Positions 1 to 8,710 of a stretch of DNA of 44,747 nt are shown here, piece by piece. Position numbers and translations under genes: made by a program. Positions within the stretch are counted from its first letter, which is position 1, and each line of letters opens with the position of its first letter. The notes under the pieces are model-generated. The model was not told the DNA's origin. It was given only the letters and a program-made list of their open reading frames with translations, and did no database searches. The stretch spans positions 1 through 44,747 of the forward strand of contig JAJZCF010000005.1 of the NCBI GenBank assembly GCA_021846265.1, written 5' to 3'. Source of the stretch: Actinomycetes bacterium. GTDB lineage: Bacteria > Actinomycetota > Acidimicrobiia > Acidimicrobiales > Acidimicrobiaceae.

Positions 1-488
1 AGTTCCAGGTTCCGAGCTTCGTTGACTCCATCTACTTAGTGTCCTCCGCTTATGGCTAATACCCAAGCGACATTTCGACCCCGCATAGCGACCCCCCCAG
101 GTCGACTTGCCCAACTCACCTACCTATCAAAGCAGTACCGCCCCACCGATCCTGCCAAGCTCATGTCCCCTTAGCCTTCCCCAAAACTATAGGAACCCAA
201 AAGTCCCCAATGAGAACATGCGTTAACTTGTATTAAAGCAAGTTTCATACAAGTTCACTGCCGAATTTCGTTCAGCATAGCTTAGTGCCAATATTAAATT
301 CTTTAATTCGTCGAATCAGAGTCACCTAATCTGCACTAGCCAACTTGAGTCCGTTCCCCACCATCAGATTTACTTTATTCCAAATAGTATAAATACTTAG
401 ACTCGAAATGGCAATGGGTTTACCACTAGTTTCCTAAGTCATGGTACATATTTCAAAACTGTCTCGTCGCCGACCCAATGGTTTATTT

Positions 489-1265
489 CTATAGCGGAAT
501 TTTAATTCTAAATTGTGGCTCGTCACGCTGGCTTGTGGCCATATGGGTAGCTTCGATGGCCGCTGCACTTAGAAACTGACCAGAAACCGAATGCCCTGTC
601 TGCTTGAGCACAATGAATCTGCTTTGGGGAATTAGTAAATGCAGCTTGTACGACGATGAAAGCTGAACTACTCGATCCGAGTCGCCATGGATTATTGATA
701 CCGGAAGTCTGAGCGAACCGACCAAGTGCTCCAAATCACCGAGTTCAGACCTCATTCTCACTTGCTCGGTCCAGAAGCTCTTGGTAGCTGTCCCACCCCA
801 ACTGCGATACCCACTCCACATAACCTGGGCCGCCCGAATAATCATTGACGAAAGCGCTTGTCCTAGGCCCACAGAGGCCAACACCGAATCGAACACTCCC
901 AACGAACCTACCGATGCGGCGGGAGCAAGTAGCAAAGTTCCGATGTACTCCGTTGAGTCAAGTGCGCTCGCCGCAAGGGCAACTGCGCCACCGTAAGAAT
1001 GACCAATCAGAATTTTCTTTCCCTTTACACCCTTCACGGCTTGGTTCAGAAACTCAGCATTTGAGAAGATCCCAGCCGGAGACAACCCGGAGTCGCCCCA
1101 TCCAGGCCGATCGTATCCATAGGACCTAATCCGCTTCGGTAATCGTGAGGCCAATAAAGCAAGGTCGTCTATAGAACCCGGCTGTCCGTGCACAAATACA
1201 CAGCTAACTTCAGACGTGGTCTCGTTGCGCGAATAAGGCACGAGACTTTCATGTGCCTTCCGCAT
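489..1265 (-). CDS. alpha/beta hydrolase fold protein
   Basis: 258 aa ORF; VFVHGQPGS oxyanion region, GHSYGG nucleophile elbow, HGDSDRVV and terminal GHS histidine motif; start overlaps the 3' end of the upstream minus-strand gene. Confidence 0.85.
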   Translation of the reverse strand: MRKAHESLVPYSRNETTSEVSCVFVHGQPGSIDDLALLASRLPKRIRSYGYDRPGWGDSGLSPAGIFSNAEFLNQAVKGVKGKKILIGHSYGGAVALAASALDSTEYIGTLLLAPAASVGSLGVFDSVLASVGLGQALSSMIIRAAQVMWSGYRSWGGTATKSFWTEQVRMRSELGDLEHLVGSLRLPVSIIHGDSDRVVQLSSSYKLHLLIPQSRFIVLKQTGHSVSGQFLSAAAIEATHMATSQRDEPQFRIKIPL

Positions 1266-2130
1266 CTTCTCCTTCTACCGGTCCCAGCCCACCAAGTTCA
1301 CTCATAGCATGTCTCCCCAGCACATATACGGAGCTGAGAGAACCTGCTATTGCGACGAATGCGAGCAAACCCATTAGCCCTGGAGCCCAGAGCCTCTCCC
1401 CGAGCAAAACTCGAGCAAACACAAAGGACACAATCGGCTCTCCGATTGAGATAATCGGCAGAACTACGTGGAGTTCGCCCAGCTGGAAAGCACTTTGAGT
1501 AATAAGCAGTGCTTCAAGACCAAGAACAATAAGAACCAGGGTGTTAGGGGCAAAGGCTCCCCTAAAGAGGCCCAGAGCGACAACCCTCAACCCAAGTATC
1601 CTCTCCAAGACGCTCGCCAGTCCGACAAGCACCGAGGCAATTATTGAAAGCGAAATCGCTCGATAGTGACGTGATGCCCCCTTTAACAAAAAATGCGGAA
1701 TTAGGGCTACCATTCCGACGAATACGGCGACAACTAGCACAATTGACATCCGATAGCTATCTTTAGCCTGAGCAGGCTGAAGGAGAATGTAGACACCAAC
1801 CCCAAATCCTGCCGCCAAAGAAAGCCACGAAATGCGCGAGCTAAGTTTATTAAAGCCGAAATATGGAGCGCTAACGATTGAAACCACCAGACCCAGGGAA
1901 AGTATTGCCTGTACTACCGCAACTTTTCCAAAAGCTAAAGCCAGGATTTGAAAGGCTATGGCAACGACATCCAATGCGATTCCTCCGAGCCATCCACCAT
2001 GTTTGAACAGGGAGAATAGAAGGCCCGGCCTCATATTCAGGTCATCAGACCTGTCTTTGGTCGCGGCGAGCTGAAGCAACGACGCGAAAGCAAAAGCGAT
2101 AGCAGATGCGATAGACAAGACATAAACCAT
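1249..2130 (-). CDS. DMT/EamA-like multi-spanning membrane protein
   Basis: 293 aa, about 9-10 hydrophobic segments with internal repeat character (LGLVVSIVSAPYFG / IISIGEPIVSFVFARVLLGERL). Confidence 0.7.
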   Translation of the reverse strand: MVYVLSIASAIAFAFASLLQLAATKDRSDDLNMRPGLLFSLFKHGGWLGGIALDVVAIAFQILALAFGKVAVVQAILSLGLVVSIVSAPYFGFNKLSSRISWLSLAAGFGVGVYILLQPAQAKDSYRMSIVLVVAVFVGMVALIPHFLLKGASRHYRAISLSIIASVLVGLASVLERILGLRVVALGLFRGAFAPNTLVLIVLGLEALLITQSAFQLGELHVVLPIISIGEPIVSFVFARVLLGERLWAPGLMGLLAFVAIAGSLSSVYVLGRHAMSELGGLGPVEGEDAEGT

Positions 2131-2154
2131 CTTCAGCCATATAGGCTAGCTGCG
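2131..2154. promoter_or_regulatory. candidate shared divergent promoter with near-leaderless transcripts
   Basis: Only 24 bp separate two divergent start codons (ATG at 2130 on minus, ATG at 2155 on plus); TATAGG (2140-2145 +) and TATATG (2143-2138 -) overlap, 9 and 7 nt from their respective ATGs. Confidence 0.4.
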
Positions 2155-3912
2155 ATGTCTAAGAGAGTGCTTGTCGTGTCTGCGCGTATGGGTGCAGGTC
2201 ACCATGGGGCTGCCAATGAGATAATCAGTCGAATGGAGCAGAGGGGCTGGGAAACCAGACTCGTCGATTTCTTAGATGCTTCCCCGTTTGCCGGCAGATT
2301 CCTTGAGCGCACCTACCATTTTCAAATTGAATCCGCTCCGTGGAGCTATGACCTGATCTACTGGCTTTGGTCTCGAGTCAAATTTCTTGCACCCGTGGCT
2401 ACCTTCTTTCTTGGCATTCTATTTGAAAAGCGGTTAAAAAGATGGGCGAAGGAATTCGATTCCGATCTCGTCATTACGACCTACCCTTTTGCTTCAGTCG
2501 TGCTTGGACGTGCGCGATCCCGCAGGTTGCGAACTCTCAAAATCCCGGTAGTCACCTACTTAACTGACTTTGCAGTGCATCCACTTTGGGTTCACAAGGG
2601 CGTCGATGCGCACTTATGCGTTGCTGATGTCTCTTCCGAACAGGTCGAAACTTTACTTGGCAAAAAAGCCGACGTCATTGGACCGGTGGTTGCTTCGAAT
2701 TTTCAAAGGTCAAACGACCCGGATCCAATCCGTGAAAGCCTGGGACTACCTTCCGACAAGTTGATAGTCCTTGTGGTAGCCGGATCCTGGGGGGTCGGCT
2801 CACTCGAGCAGACCGTAGAGGAACTTTCAGAGATCGAAGATGTCCACCCCGTTGTCGTCTGTGGCAGAAACACCGACCTCGCAGAGAGACTTCAAAGAAA
2901 CGGAGTCGGCACCATCTTTGGTTGGACGACTCGAATGCCCGAGTTGATGTCTGCCTCGGATGTAGTAATTCAGAATGCCGGTGGTCTGAGTGCGATGGAG
3001 GCCTTTCAATCAGGCGTACCTGTTGTCAGCTACCGCCCGATAGCGGGTCATGGCAGATACAACATATTCCACATGGAACGCGCTGGCGTAACGATCTGGG
3101 CAAAAAGCAAAGAGGAGCTCTCAAATGCTATAAAGTCCGCCGCCACCGGGCACGAACTTCTTGCGAGGCGGGCCACAAACCTTTTTACTGACCGATTGAT
3201 CCCAGTCGTGGAAGACGTTATGATTCGCGCATCGAGGCAACATTACGGGCTGTTTCGAAAGAGTGACCTAGTCAATATACCTAGAAAACTTGCGTCGTTA
3301 GGAGCGGCGACGCTTGCGGCCTTTTTTGCATTCAATTTGGCCGCCAATGCACTGAGCTCAGATGGGCTGAATGTCGATAAGGCTTCACAAGTCGGCAAGT
3401 TTGCCTACGTGGTCCTAAAGCCAGGGCTTTCAAATATCTCTGATCCGCAACTTTTGAAATACCTCCTTCAAACCGAAACCGCTGTTGTGGTACCCGGGCA
3501 GCTCGCCCTCGCAAATCCCTCGGCAGTGCGCCAAATCGCTCGTGATGGGATAGACGTTTTAAATGGGGGCTGGGAGAGTAACTCCGCACTTCATCTCTTC
3601 ATGCCCTCGAACGCGGTTGCTACTACGGAGCACACTTTGGACACAATTACCGGATTATCCGTTTCGATTTATGTTCCCCAGGAACAGGTCAATTCGGTAG
3701 ATTTGGCATGGATTTCGCTTCACCACCAGACCCTCGTCCACGCACTATTCATTAACCGGATTCAGTCGAACTTCAAATTCAAGTCGGGCAGCGTCTACGA
3801 GATCAACGGGACCGGAATGACACCCGCAGAGGTAATCGGCAGGTTGAAGCTACTCCAGTCGGGGCTTTCGCGGCAGGGCTTTATTCAAGCAGCGGCCTCC
3901 ACAATCAATTGA
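2155..3912 (+). CDS. MGDG synthase / processive diacylglycerol glycosyltransferase-like protein with a C-terminal extension
   Basis: N-terminal VLVVSARMGAGHHGAANEI and central VIQNAGGLSAMEAFQSGVPVVSY are typical of the MGDG-synthase/UgtP (GT28) fold; about 200 aa C-terminal region after a TM segment. Confidence 0.85.
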   Translation: MSKRVLVVSARMGAGHHGAANEIISRMEQRGWETRLVDFLDASPFAGRFLERTYHFQIESAPWSYDLIYWLWSRVKFLAPVATFFLGILFEKRLKRWAKEFDSDLVITTYPFASVVLGRARSRRLRTLKIPVVTYLTDFAVHPLWVHKGVDAHLCVADVSSEQVETLLGKKADVIGPVVASNFQRSNDPDPIRESLGLPSDKLIVLVVAGSWGVGSLEQTVEELSEIEDVHPVVVCGRNTDLAERLQRNGVGTIFGWTTRMPELMSASDVVIQNAGGLSAMEAFQSGVPVVSYRPIAGHGRYNIFHMERAGVTIWAKSKEELSNAIKSAATGHELLARRATNLFTDRLIPVVEDVMIRASRQHYGLFRKSDLVNIPRKLASLGAATLAAFFAFNLAANALSSDGLNVDKASQVGKFAYVVLKPGLSNISDPQLLKYLLQTETAVVVPGQLALANPSAVRQIARDGIDVLNGGWESNSALHLFMPSNAVATTEHTLDTITGLSVSIYVPQEQVNSVDLAWISLHHQTLVHALFINRIQSNFKFKSGSVYEINGTGMTPAEVIGRLKLLQSGLSRQGFIQAAASTIN

Positions 3913-4670
3913 AGCGAATCATTGTGAACGATCCCGCCAAGCCCGCCGCATTGCTCAACTCGGTCCTGAAATACTCGGCGGGTATCGGGCTTGCTGAGGT
4001 CGGTTATCGCTCCTTCCCAGCACTTAGTTCTCTGCCGCAGCTGAGACGGACAGTTTGGCCCTACTTCCTAGGAACTGGATCCTCTTCCTCTGTAGCCCTT
4101 ACCTTCGACGACGGACCGGATCCAAAGTCCACTCCCCTGTTTATCGAAGAGCTGGATCGCCTCGGCGTCAAAGCTACCTTTTTCGTCCTTGGAGAAATGG
4201 CAGAACGGTACCCATATTCACTTCGCGAACTTGTATCTGCTGGGCACGAAATCGCCCTGCACGGTAACTGGCACCGAAACCACCTCTTTCGAAGTGCGAG
4301 AAGCATTCGCTATGACATGGAGAGGTCCTACGCCACCGTCTCTGAGATCGCCGCAGCCGCACCGATCTTCTTTCGGCCGCCATATGGGGTAATCACTCGA
4401 CCTACTCTAGCTACGGCATCCCAGCTTGGGCTTCGAAGCGTACTATGGGGAACCTGGGGTCGAGATTGGCGCAAACTAGCAACACCTTCCAGCGTCATGA
4501 AAGACCTTAAATCTAACTTCGCTCCGGGATGCACGGTCTTGTTGCATGACTCGGATTGCACCAGCTACCCAGGCTCCTACAGGGCAACCCTGGCAGCACT
4601 GCCCGACCTCGCCGAACTATGTGCTCAGAACGGACTTAAGCTAGGACCACTAGCGAACCATGGATTTTAA
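3909..4670 (+). CDS. polysaccharide deacetylase (NodB homology domain)
   Basis: VALTFDDGPDPKSTPLFIEEL, ATFFVLGEMAERYP, GHEIALHGNWHRNH, FRPPYG motifs; 4 bp overlap with the upstream glycosyltransferase gene. Confidence 0.92.
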   Translation: MKRIIVNDPAKPAALLNSVLKYSAGIGLAEVGYRSFPALSSLPQLRRTVWPYFLGTGSSSSVALTFDDGPDPKSTPLFIEELDRLGVKATFFVLGEMAERYPYSLRELVSAGHEIALHGNWHRNHLFRSARSIRYDMERSYATVSEIAAAAPIFFRPPYGVITRPTLATASQLGLRSVLWGTWGRDWRKLATPSSVMKDLKSNFAPGCTVLLHDSDCTSYPGSYRATLAALPDLAELCAQNGLKLGPLANHGF

Positions 4671-4680
4671 ATCGACGGCG

Positions 4681-5814
4681 CTAACTCTCGTCGGGTTCGA
4701 AAGTTCCACTGCTACCGCCATCTTGTTCGAAATCAATGCCAAAGCTCCCAAGCGGGCTAGACCCTTTCGTTTCTGCCCTCCAACTCCAAAGATTCCGTGA
4801 CACCACCTGCAGTGCGCTTGCTATTGGAATTCCGATCAGGGCTCCAGTGACACCCGCAAGCTGCGCACCTACCAGCACAGCAAGAAGTATCCATAGAGGG
4901 TTAAGTTTGACTGTCTTCGCCATGATAAGAGGATTCAACAGATGATTCTCGACCTGCTGGTAGATCAAAAAAACAACCAGCGAAACGAGTCCGGCTAGAG
5001 GCGAATGCAAAAAGGCGACGATTACTGTTGGAATTCCGGCCAACAAGCCGCCTACAAGTGGCACAAGATCTACAAATGCGACCCAAACCGCAAGGACTAC
5101 TGCGAATGGTACCCCTAATACTGCCAGGGTTGCGCCAATCACGATGCCGGCAATCAGCGAAGTAAGGACATTACCGGCTACATACCCGGCCACCGCTCTG
5201 CTGGTTTCATCAATCATCAAAGATGCCCGCCTCGACACGCCTTGGGACATCTGTCCCAGCACTGCTTTGATCAACTCAGGTGCCTCGAGTGCCACAAATA
5301 TCGCCAAGACGAAAACCGTCGCCAGGGAAGCGATGGTAGAGACAAAACCTTTGGCGGCGAGATACGCCGGCTTGGCGGCACTCCCAGCCAAAGTTGCCAA
5401 CTTAGATAAAGAGGCATTTATATACTGCGTGAGGCCCAGCCGATGGATAAGATCGCTCAGCTGCCCTTTTTTGGACTGTGCTTGAGTCACGAGCTTTGGA
5501 AGTTCATTGATAAGCTTCGCTCCAGCGCTATATAAGGGTTGGCTCAGCACGAAGATCAAAAGGGCAACCAAAACAAGCATCGTCACGAAGACGACGGGTA
5601 CGGCCATGCTCCTTCGCATCCCAAGACGCTTCAGGGCCCTCACCGCTGGCTCAGCGATTACGGCCAACACGACTGCAACCACCACCTCGATGCTAAGGTG
5701 GCGCAAATTCCATGCGACGACGACCAATAACAGAGTTATAGCGGTAAGGCCCTCGATCACCAAAAGCCGCTTAACAAAGCCCCACTGGTTACTCTTTTGC
5801 GGACTATCTTGCAA
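4681..5814 (-). CDS. AI-2E family transporter (UPF0118-like)
   Basis: 377 aa multi-TM protein with the conserved C-terminal block VPLVGGLLAGIPTVIVAFL...QQVENHLLNPLIMAKTVKLNPLWILLAVLVGAQLAGVTGALIGIPIA. Confidence 0.92.
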   Translation of the reverse strand: MQDSPQKSNQWGFVKRLLVIEGLTAITLLLVVVAWNLRHLSIEVVVAVVLAVIAEPAVRALKRLGMRRSMAVPVVFVTMLVLVALLIFVLSQPLYSAGAKLINELPKLVTQAQSKKGQLSDLIHRLGLTQYINASLSKLATLAGSAAKPAYLAAKGFVSTIASLATVFVLAIFVALEAPELIKAVLGQMSQGVSRRASLMIDETSRAVAGYVAGNVLTSLIAGIVIGATLAVLGVPFAVVLAVWVAFVDLVPLVGGLLAGIPTVIVAFLHSPLAGLVSLVVFLIYQQVENHLLNPLIMAKTVKLNPLWILLAVLVGAQLAGVTGALIGIPIASALQVVSRNLWSWRAETKGSSPLGSFGIDFEQDGGSSGTFEPDES

Positions 5815-5942
5815 TATGGATCACCAGACCAATTTAGAAGATGTCAGACTATTGTGTCCGCTTAAGCTGACCCTCAGAATAGAAAAGATCCCGCTAACGC
5901 TAGATTTTGCTGAGGTTAAGGTTATTCTTTGAGCGAGAAGTG

Positions 5943-7079
5943 ATGCAGGATCAGCAATTGGACAAGATGCGCGGGGAAAGTGTAAAGGCAACTCGATCAA
6001 GCCTTTTCAAATTGCTCAGGCGATTTGGCCTATTCGGTATCCGCGGAGCAGTCGTCTTTTTCATAATCGAATACTTGGTTGTTCCAAATATCGCAGGTCC
6101 AAAAAAGACACTAAGCCTGCTCGGTGGCGCAAACTACGCCCTGGTGGCGGCGTCGGTAGGCCTTGAAATATTTGCCCTTATTGCCTATGCTCAGCTTACT
6201 CACTCCGTACTCCCAAGACCAGCTCCAGCGGTCTGGAAGCTATTCCGCATCGATCTTTCATCTCTCGCAGTATCACACGTTCTTCCAGGAGGGGCGGCTT
6301 CTGGGACTGGAATTTCGTTGAGGCTCATGACAAGTTCCGGCGTTTCTGCGACAGACGCTGGCTTCGCCATAGCTATACAAGGCATAGGGTCAGCGATCAT
6401 CCTCAATTTGATCCTCTGGCTAGCATTAATTATTTCGATTCCTCTAAACGGCTTCGATCCCATTTATGCGGTGGTTGCCCTCCTTGGAGTCGTGCTGATC
6501 GGTGCTTTCGCACTGCTACTTATTCTTTTCACCAAAAACCAACCTCGCGCCCTCGCTGTAGTGAGCAAAATAGCGCGCCGCATACCATACCTCAAGCCGG
6601 ATTCGGTAGAGGATATTTTTGTTCGGATAGGCGAACGGATCAAAGAACTATGGGAGAATCCGGAGCTTCTACGGCGTGCCTTGCTATGGGCAGCGATCAA
6701 CTGGCTAGCCGATGCAGGATCCCTCTGGATCATGATCTTGGCATTTGGCCGTGCAGTGGATCCCATTTCGCTGCTAGTCGCCTACGGTTTAGCCAACGTT
6801 CTGGCTGCCATTCCGATTACTCCTGGTGGCCTCGGGGTAATAGAGCCAGCGCTAATTAAGCTCCTGGGAGGCTTCGGAGTCCCGAGGGGTATAGCGATCC
6901 TATCGGTAATTAGCTATCGCCTATTTAACTTTTGGATCCCCATCCCAGCTGGTGCAGCGGCATATGTGAGTTTGAAGGTAAAGGGACCTCAGCCACAGCC
7001 AATTGAGACGATGGAACTAGACGCCATAGACCCAAGAATAATTCCCAAACCTAAACCCATTGATCCCTTTGATGACTGA
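5943..7079 (+). CDS. lysylphosphatidylglycerol synthase TM region / UPF0104-like membrane protein
   Basis: Polytopic protein with ITPGGLGVIEPALIKLLGGFGVPRGIAILSVISYRLFNFWIPIPAGAAAY, characteristic of the family; ORF track starts at 5907, an internal ATG at 5943 is likely. Confidence 0.85.
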   Translation: MQDQQLDKMRGESVKATRSSLFKLLRRFGLFGIRGAVVFFIIEYLVVPNIAGPKKTLSLLGGANYALVAASVGLEIFALIAYAQLTHSVLPRPAPAVWKLFRIDLSSLAVSHVLPGGAASGTGISLRLMTSSGVSATDAGFAIAIQGIGSAIILNLILWLALIISIPLNGFDPIYAVVALLGVVLIGAFALLLILFTKNQPRALAVVSKIARRIPYLKPDSVEDIFVRIGERIKELWENPELLRRALLWAAINWLADAGSLWIMILAFGRAVDPISLLVAYGLANVLAAIPITPGGLGVIEPALIKLLGGFGVPRGIAILSVISYRLFNFWIPIPAGAAAYVSLKVKGPQPQPIETMELDAIDPRIIPKPKPIDPFDD

Positions 7080-7129
7080 CCGCCGTGGGGGCAATATCGA
7101 CAAATATGGCGCAACAGCTTTAATCGGCT

Positions 7130-8704
7130 TCAAGAGTCAAGAAAGACTTCCGCCTCCATGTGCGTCAGTTCCTCAAAAAGCCCTTTTTTCTTCCTGAAGC
7201 CATTTATCTCCATGGAAATATCTTGGTTAGTGTTGGCAAAGATCAGCAAAGATTCTGCGGTAACTTCGATGGTAAGCGACTCGATGACACTTGCGTGGGA
7301 GCGGTCTAGGGCATCGGCTATACGCAAGATTCCAGCGAGAATAAGTACCTTTGAACGCTCTTTGACGCGAAGTCTTTGAAATGCTGAGTAATCAGTGGGC
7401 TTAGGTGTTCCACGCTTGTGAAAGCGCACTACGGAGGAGATAATCGACTTCTCCAAGTCAGAAAAACCCTTAAGGGGGCTGGACTCAACGAGGTAAGCGG
7501 AGTGCTTATCATGATCCTCTTGTGCAATCCACTCACCGATGTCATGCAGTATGGCGCTATAGCCGAGAAGCTCAATGTCGGAAGCATCAAGTTTTAGTTT
7601 TTCCTTTAGAGAATCGGCTAAGGCAATTGAAAACTCCTGCACCTTGATTGCGTGGCTGTTTAGACCATGAAACTTCTCTGCTAATGCCCGAACGGCTCCC
7701 TCGCGAAGCTCATGAGCATCAAAGGCAAACTCAAAGTCCTCTCTCGCCTCCAAAAGGTCCAAGATTATGCCCTCCCTGAGAGCCCAATCTGAGTATCTAA
7801 GCGTATTGACTTTGGTGGCTGAAAGGATCTCGGCGAGTACGAGCCAGCCGATTGGCAAAAGATCGACCCTCTTTGGATCGACGCCAGGAATGGCAAGTCT
7901 CTTCTGCGCTCCTAGTGAAAGCAGCCTCTTCCCAATTTTTTGGAGCTCTCTAGTCTCAACGGGCTCGTCATCGAACTGCTCGGCTTGGTCGCCCGCACCG
8001 CTAGACAACTTAGCGATCTTCAAGAGGGCTCCAAAGGTCCCGGAGGAGACCACAATGGAACGAGGGTCAAAGTCAACAATTTTGGAAATAGCAGGCTCCA
8101 TAACCCTGTGAACATGCTTCACAAGGGCCGATCTCTCCTTGGATGAAAGAGGGTCAGAGCTAACAAACTGCGACTTAAGCCGACCCACGCCTAAAGGAAG
8201 TGACGAGGTGAAGTAGCTCTGCCTCTGATCACCTATGATCAACTCGAGACTCCCGCCACCTAGATCGCAGATAAGCGCGGGTACCGGTTCAAGACTCAGG
8301 TGAGATCTCACCGCTTGATAGATCAGCTGGGCTTCACGAACCCCCGAAATTACGTGAGGACGAACTCCAGATACTTCTTCGATCGCCGCAAGCACAACTT
8401 CGGAGTTTGAAGCATCTCGAAATGCTGAAGTAGCAAATGCTATGGTCTCCTCAGCTCCTGCTAATTCGGCAATCTTGGAAAGCTCTGCCACGGTTTTGGC
8501 GGCCTTTTGAATACTTGAGGCAGAAATAGAGTTTGAAAGCGCCACTTCTTCGCCAAGACGAAGCATTCTCTTCTCAGAAGCCACAATGTGAAAGCTTCTA
8601 TCTGGTCGAGCAATGACGACAACAAGGTGAAAAGAGTTCGACCCAAGGTCTAGTGCCGCTATAACCGGCCCCTTGTTGTTTACAAAATACGGCGTAGCGC
8701 TCAT
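7130..8704 (-). CDS. ppx: Ppx/GppA family exopolyphosphatase / guanosine pentaphosphate phosphatase
   Basis: AALDLGSNSFHLVV N-terminus, LICDLGGGSLELI, ASSGTFG, HD-type C-terminal ILHDIGEWI. Confidence 0.92.
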   Translation of the reverse strand: MSATPYFVNNKGPVIAALDLGSNSFHLVVVIARPDRSFHIVASEKRMLRLGEEVALSNSISASSIQKAAKTVAELSKIAELAGAEETIAFATSAFRDASNSEVVLAAIEEVSGVRPHVISGVREAQLIYQAVRSHLSLEPVPALICDLGGGSLELIIGDQRQSYFTSSLPLGVGRLKSQFVSSDPLSSKERSALVKHVHRVMEPAISKIVDFDPRSIVVSSGTFGALLKIAKLSSGAGDQAEQFDDEPVETRELQKIGKRLLSLGAQKRLAIPGVDPKRVDLLPIGWLVLAEILSATKVNTLRYSDWALREGIILDLLEAREDFEFAFDAHELREGAVRALAEKFHGLNSHAIKVQEFSIALADSLKEKLKLDASDIELLGYSAILHDIGEWIAQEDHDKHSAYLVESSPLKGFSDLEKSIISSVVRFHKRGTPKPTDYSAFQRLRVKERSKVLILAGILRIADALDRSHASVIESLTIEVTAESLLIFANTNQDISMEINGFRKKKGLFEELTHMEAEVFLDS

Positions 8705-8710
8705 CGAGGA

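Noticed and set aside
4061-4561. Multiple overlapping ORFs opposite the polysaccharide deacetylase
   Set aside because: Shadow ORFs of a strongly supported NodB-family gene.
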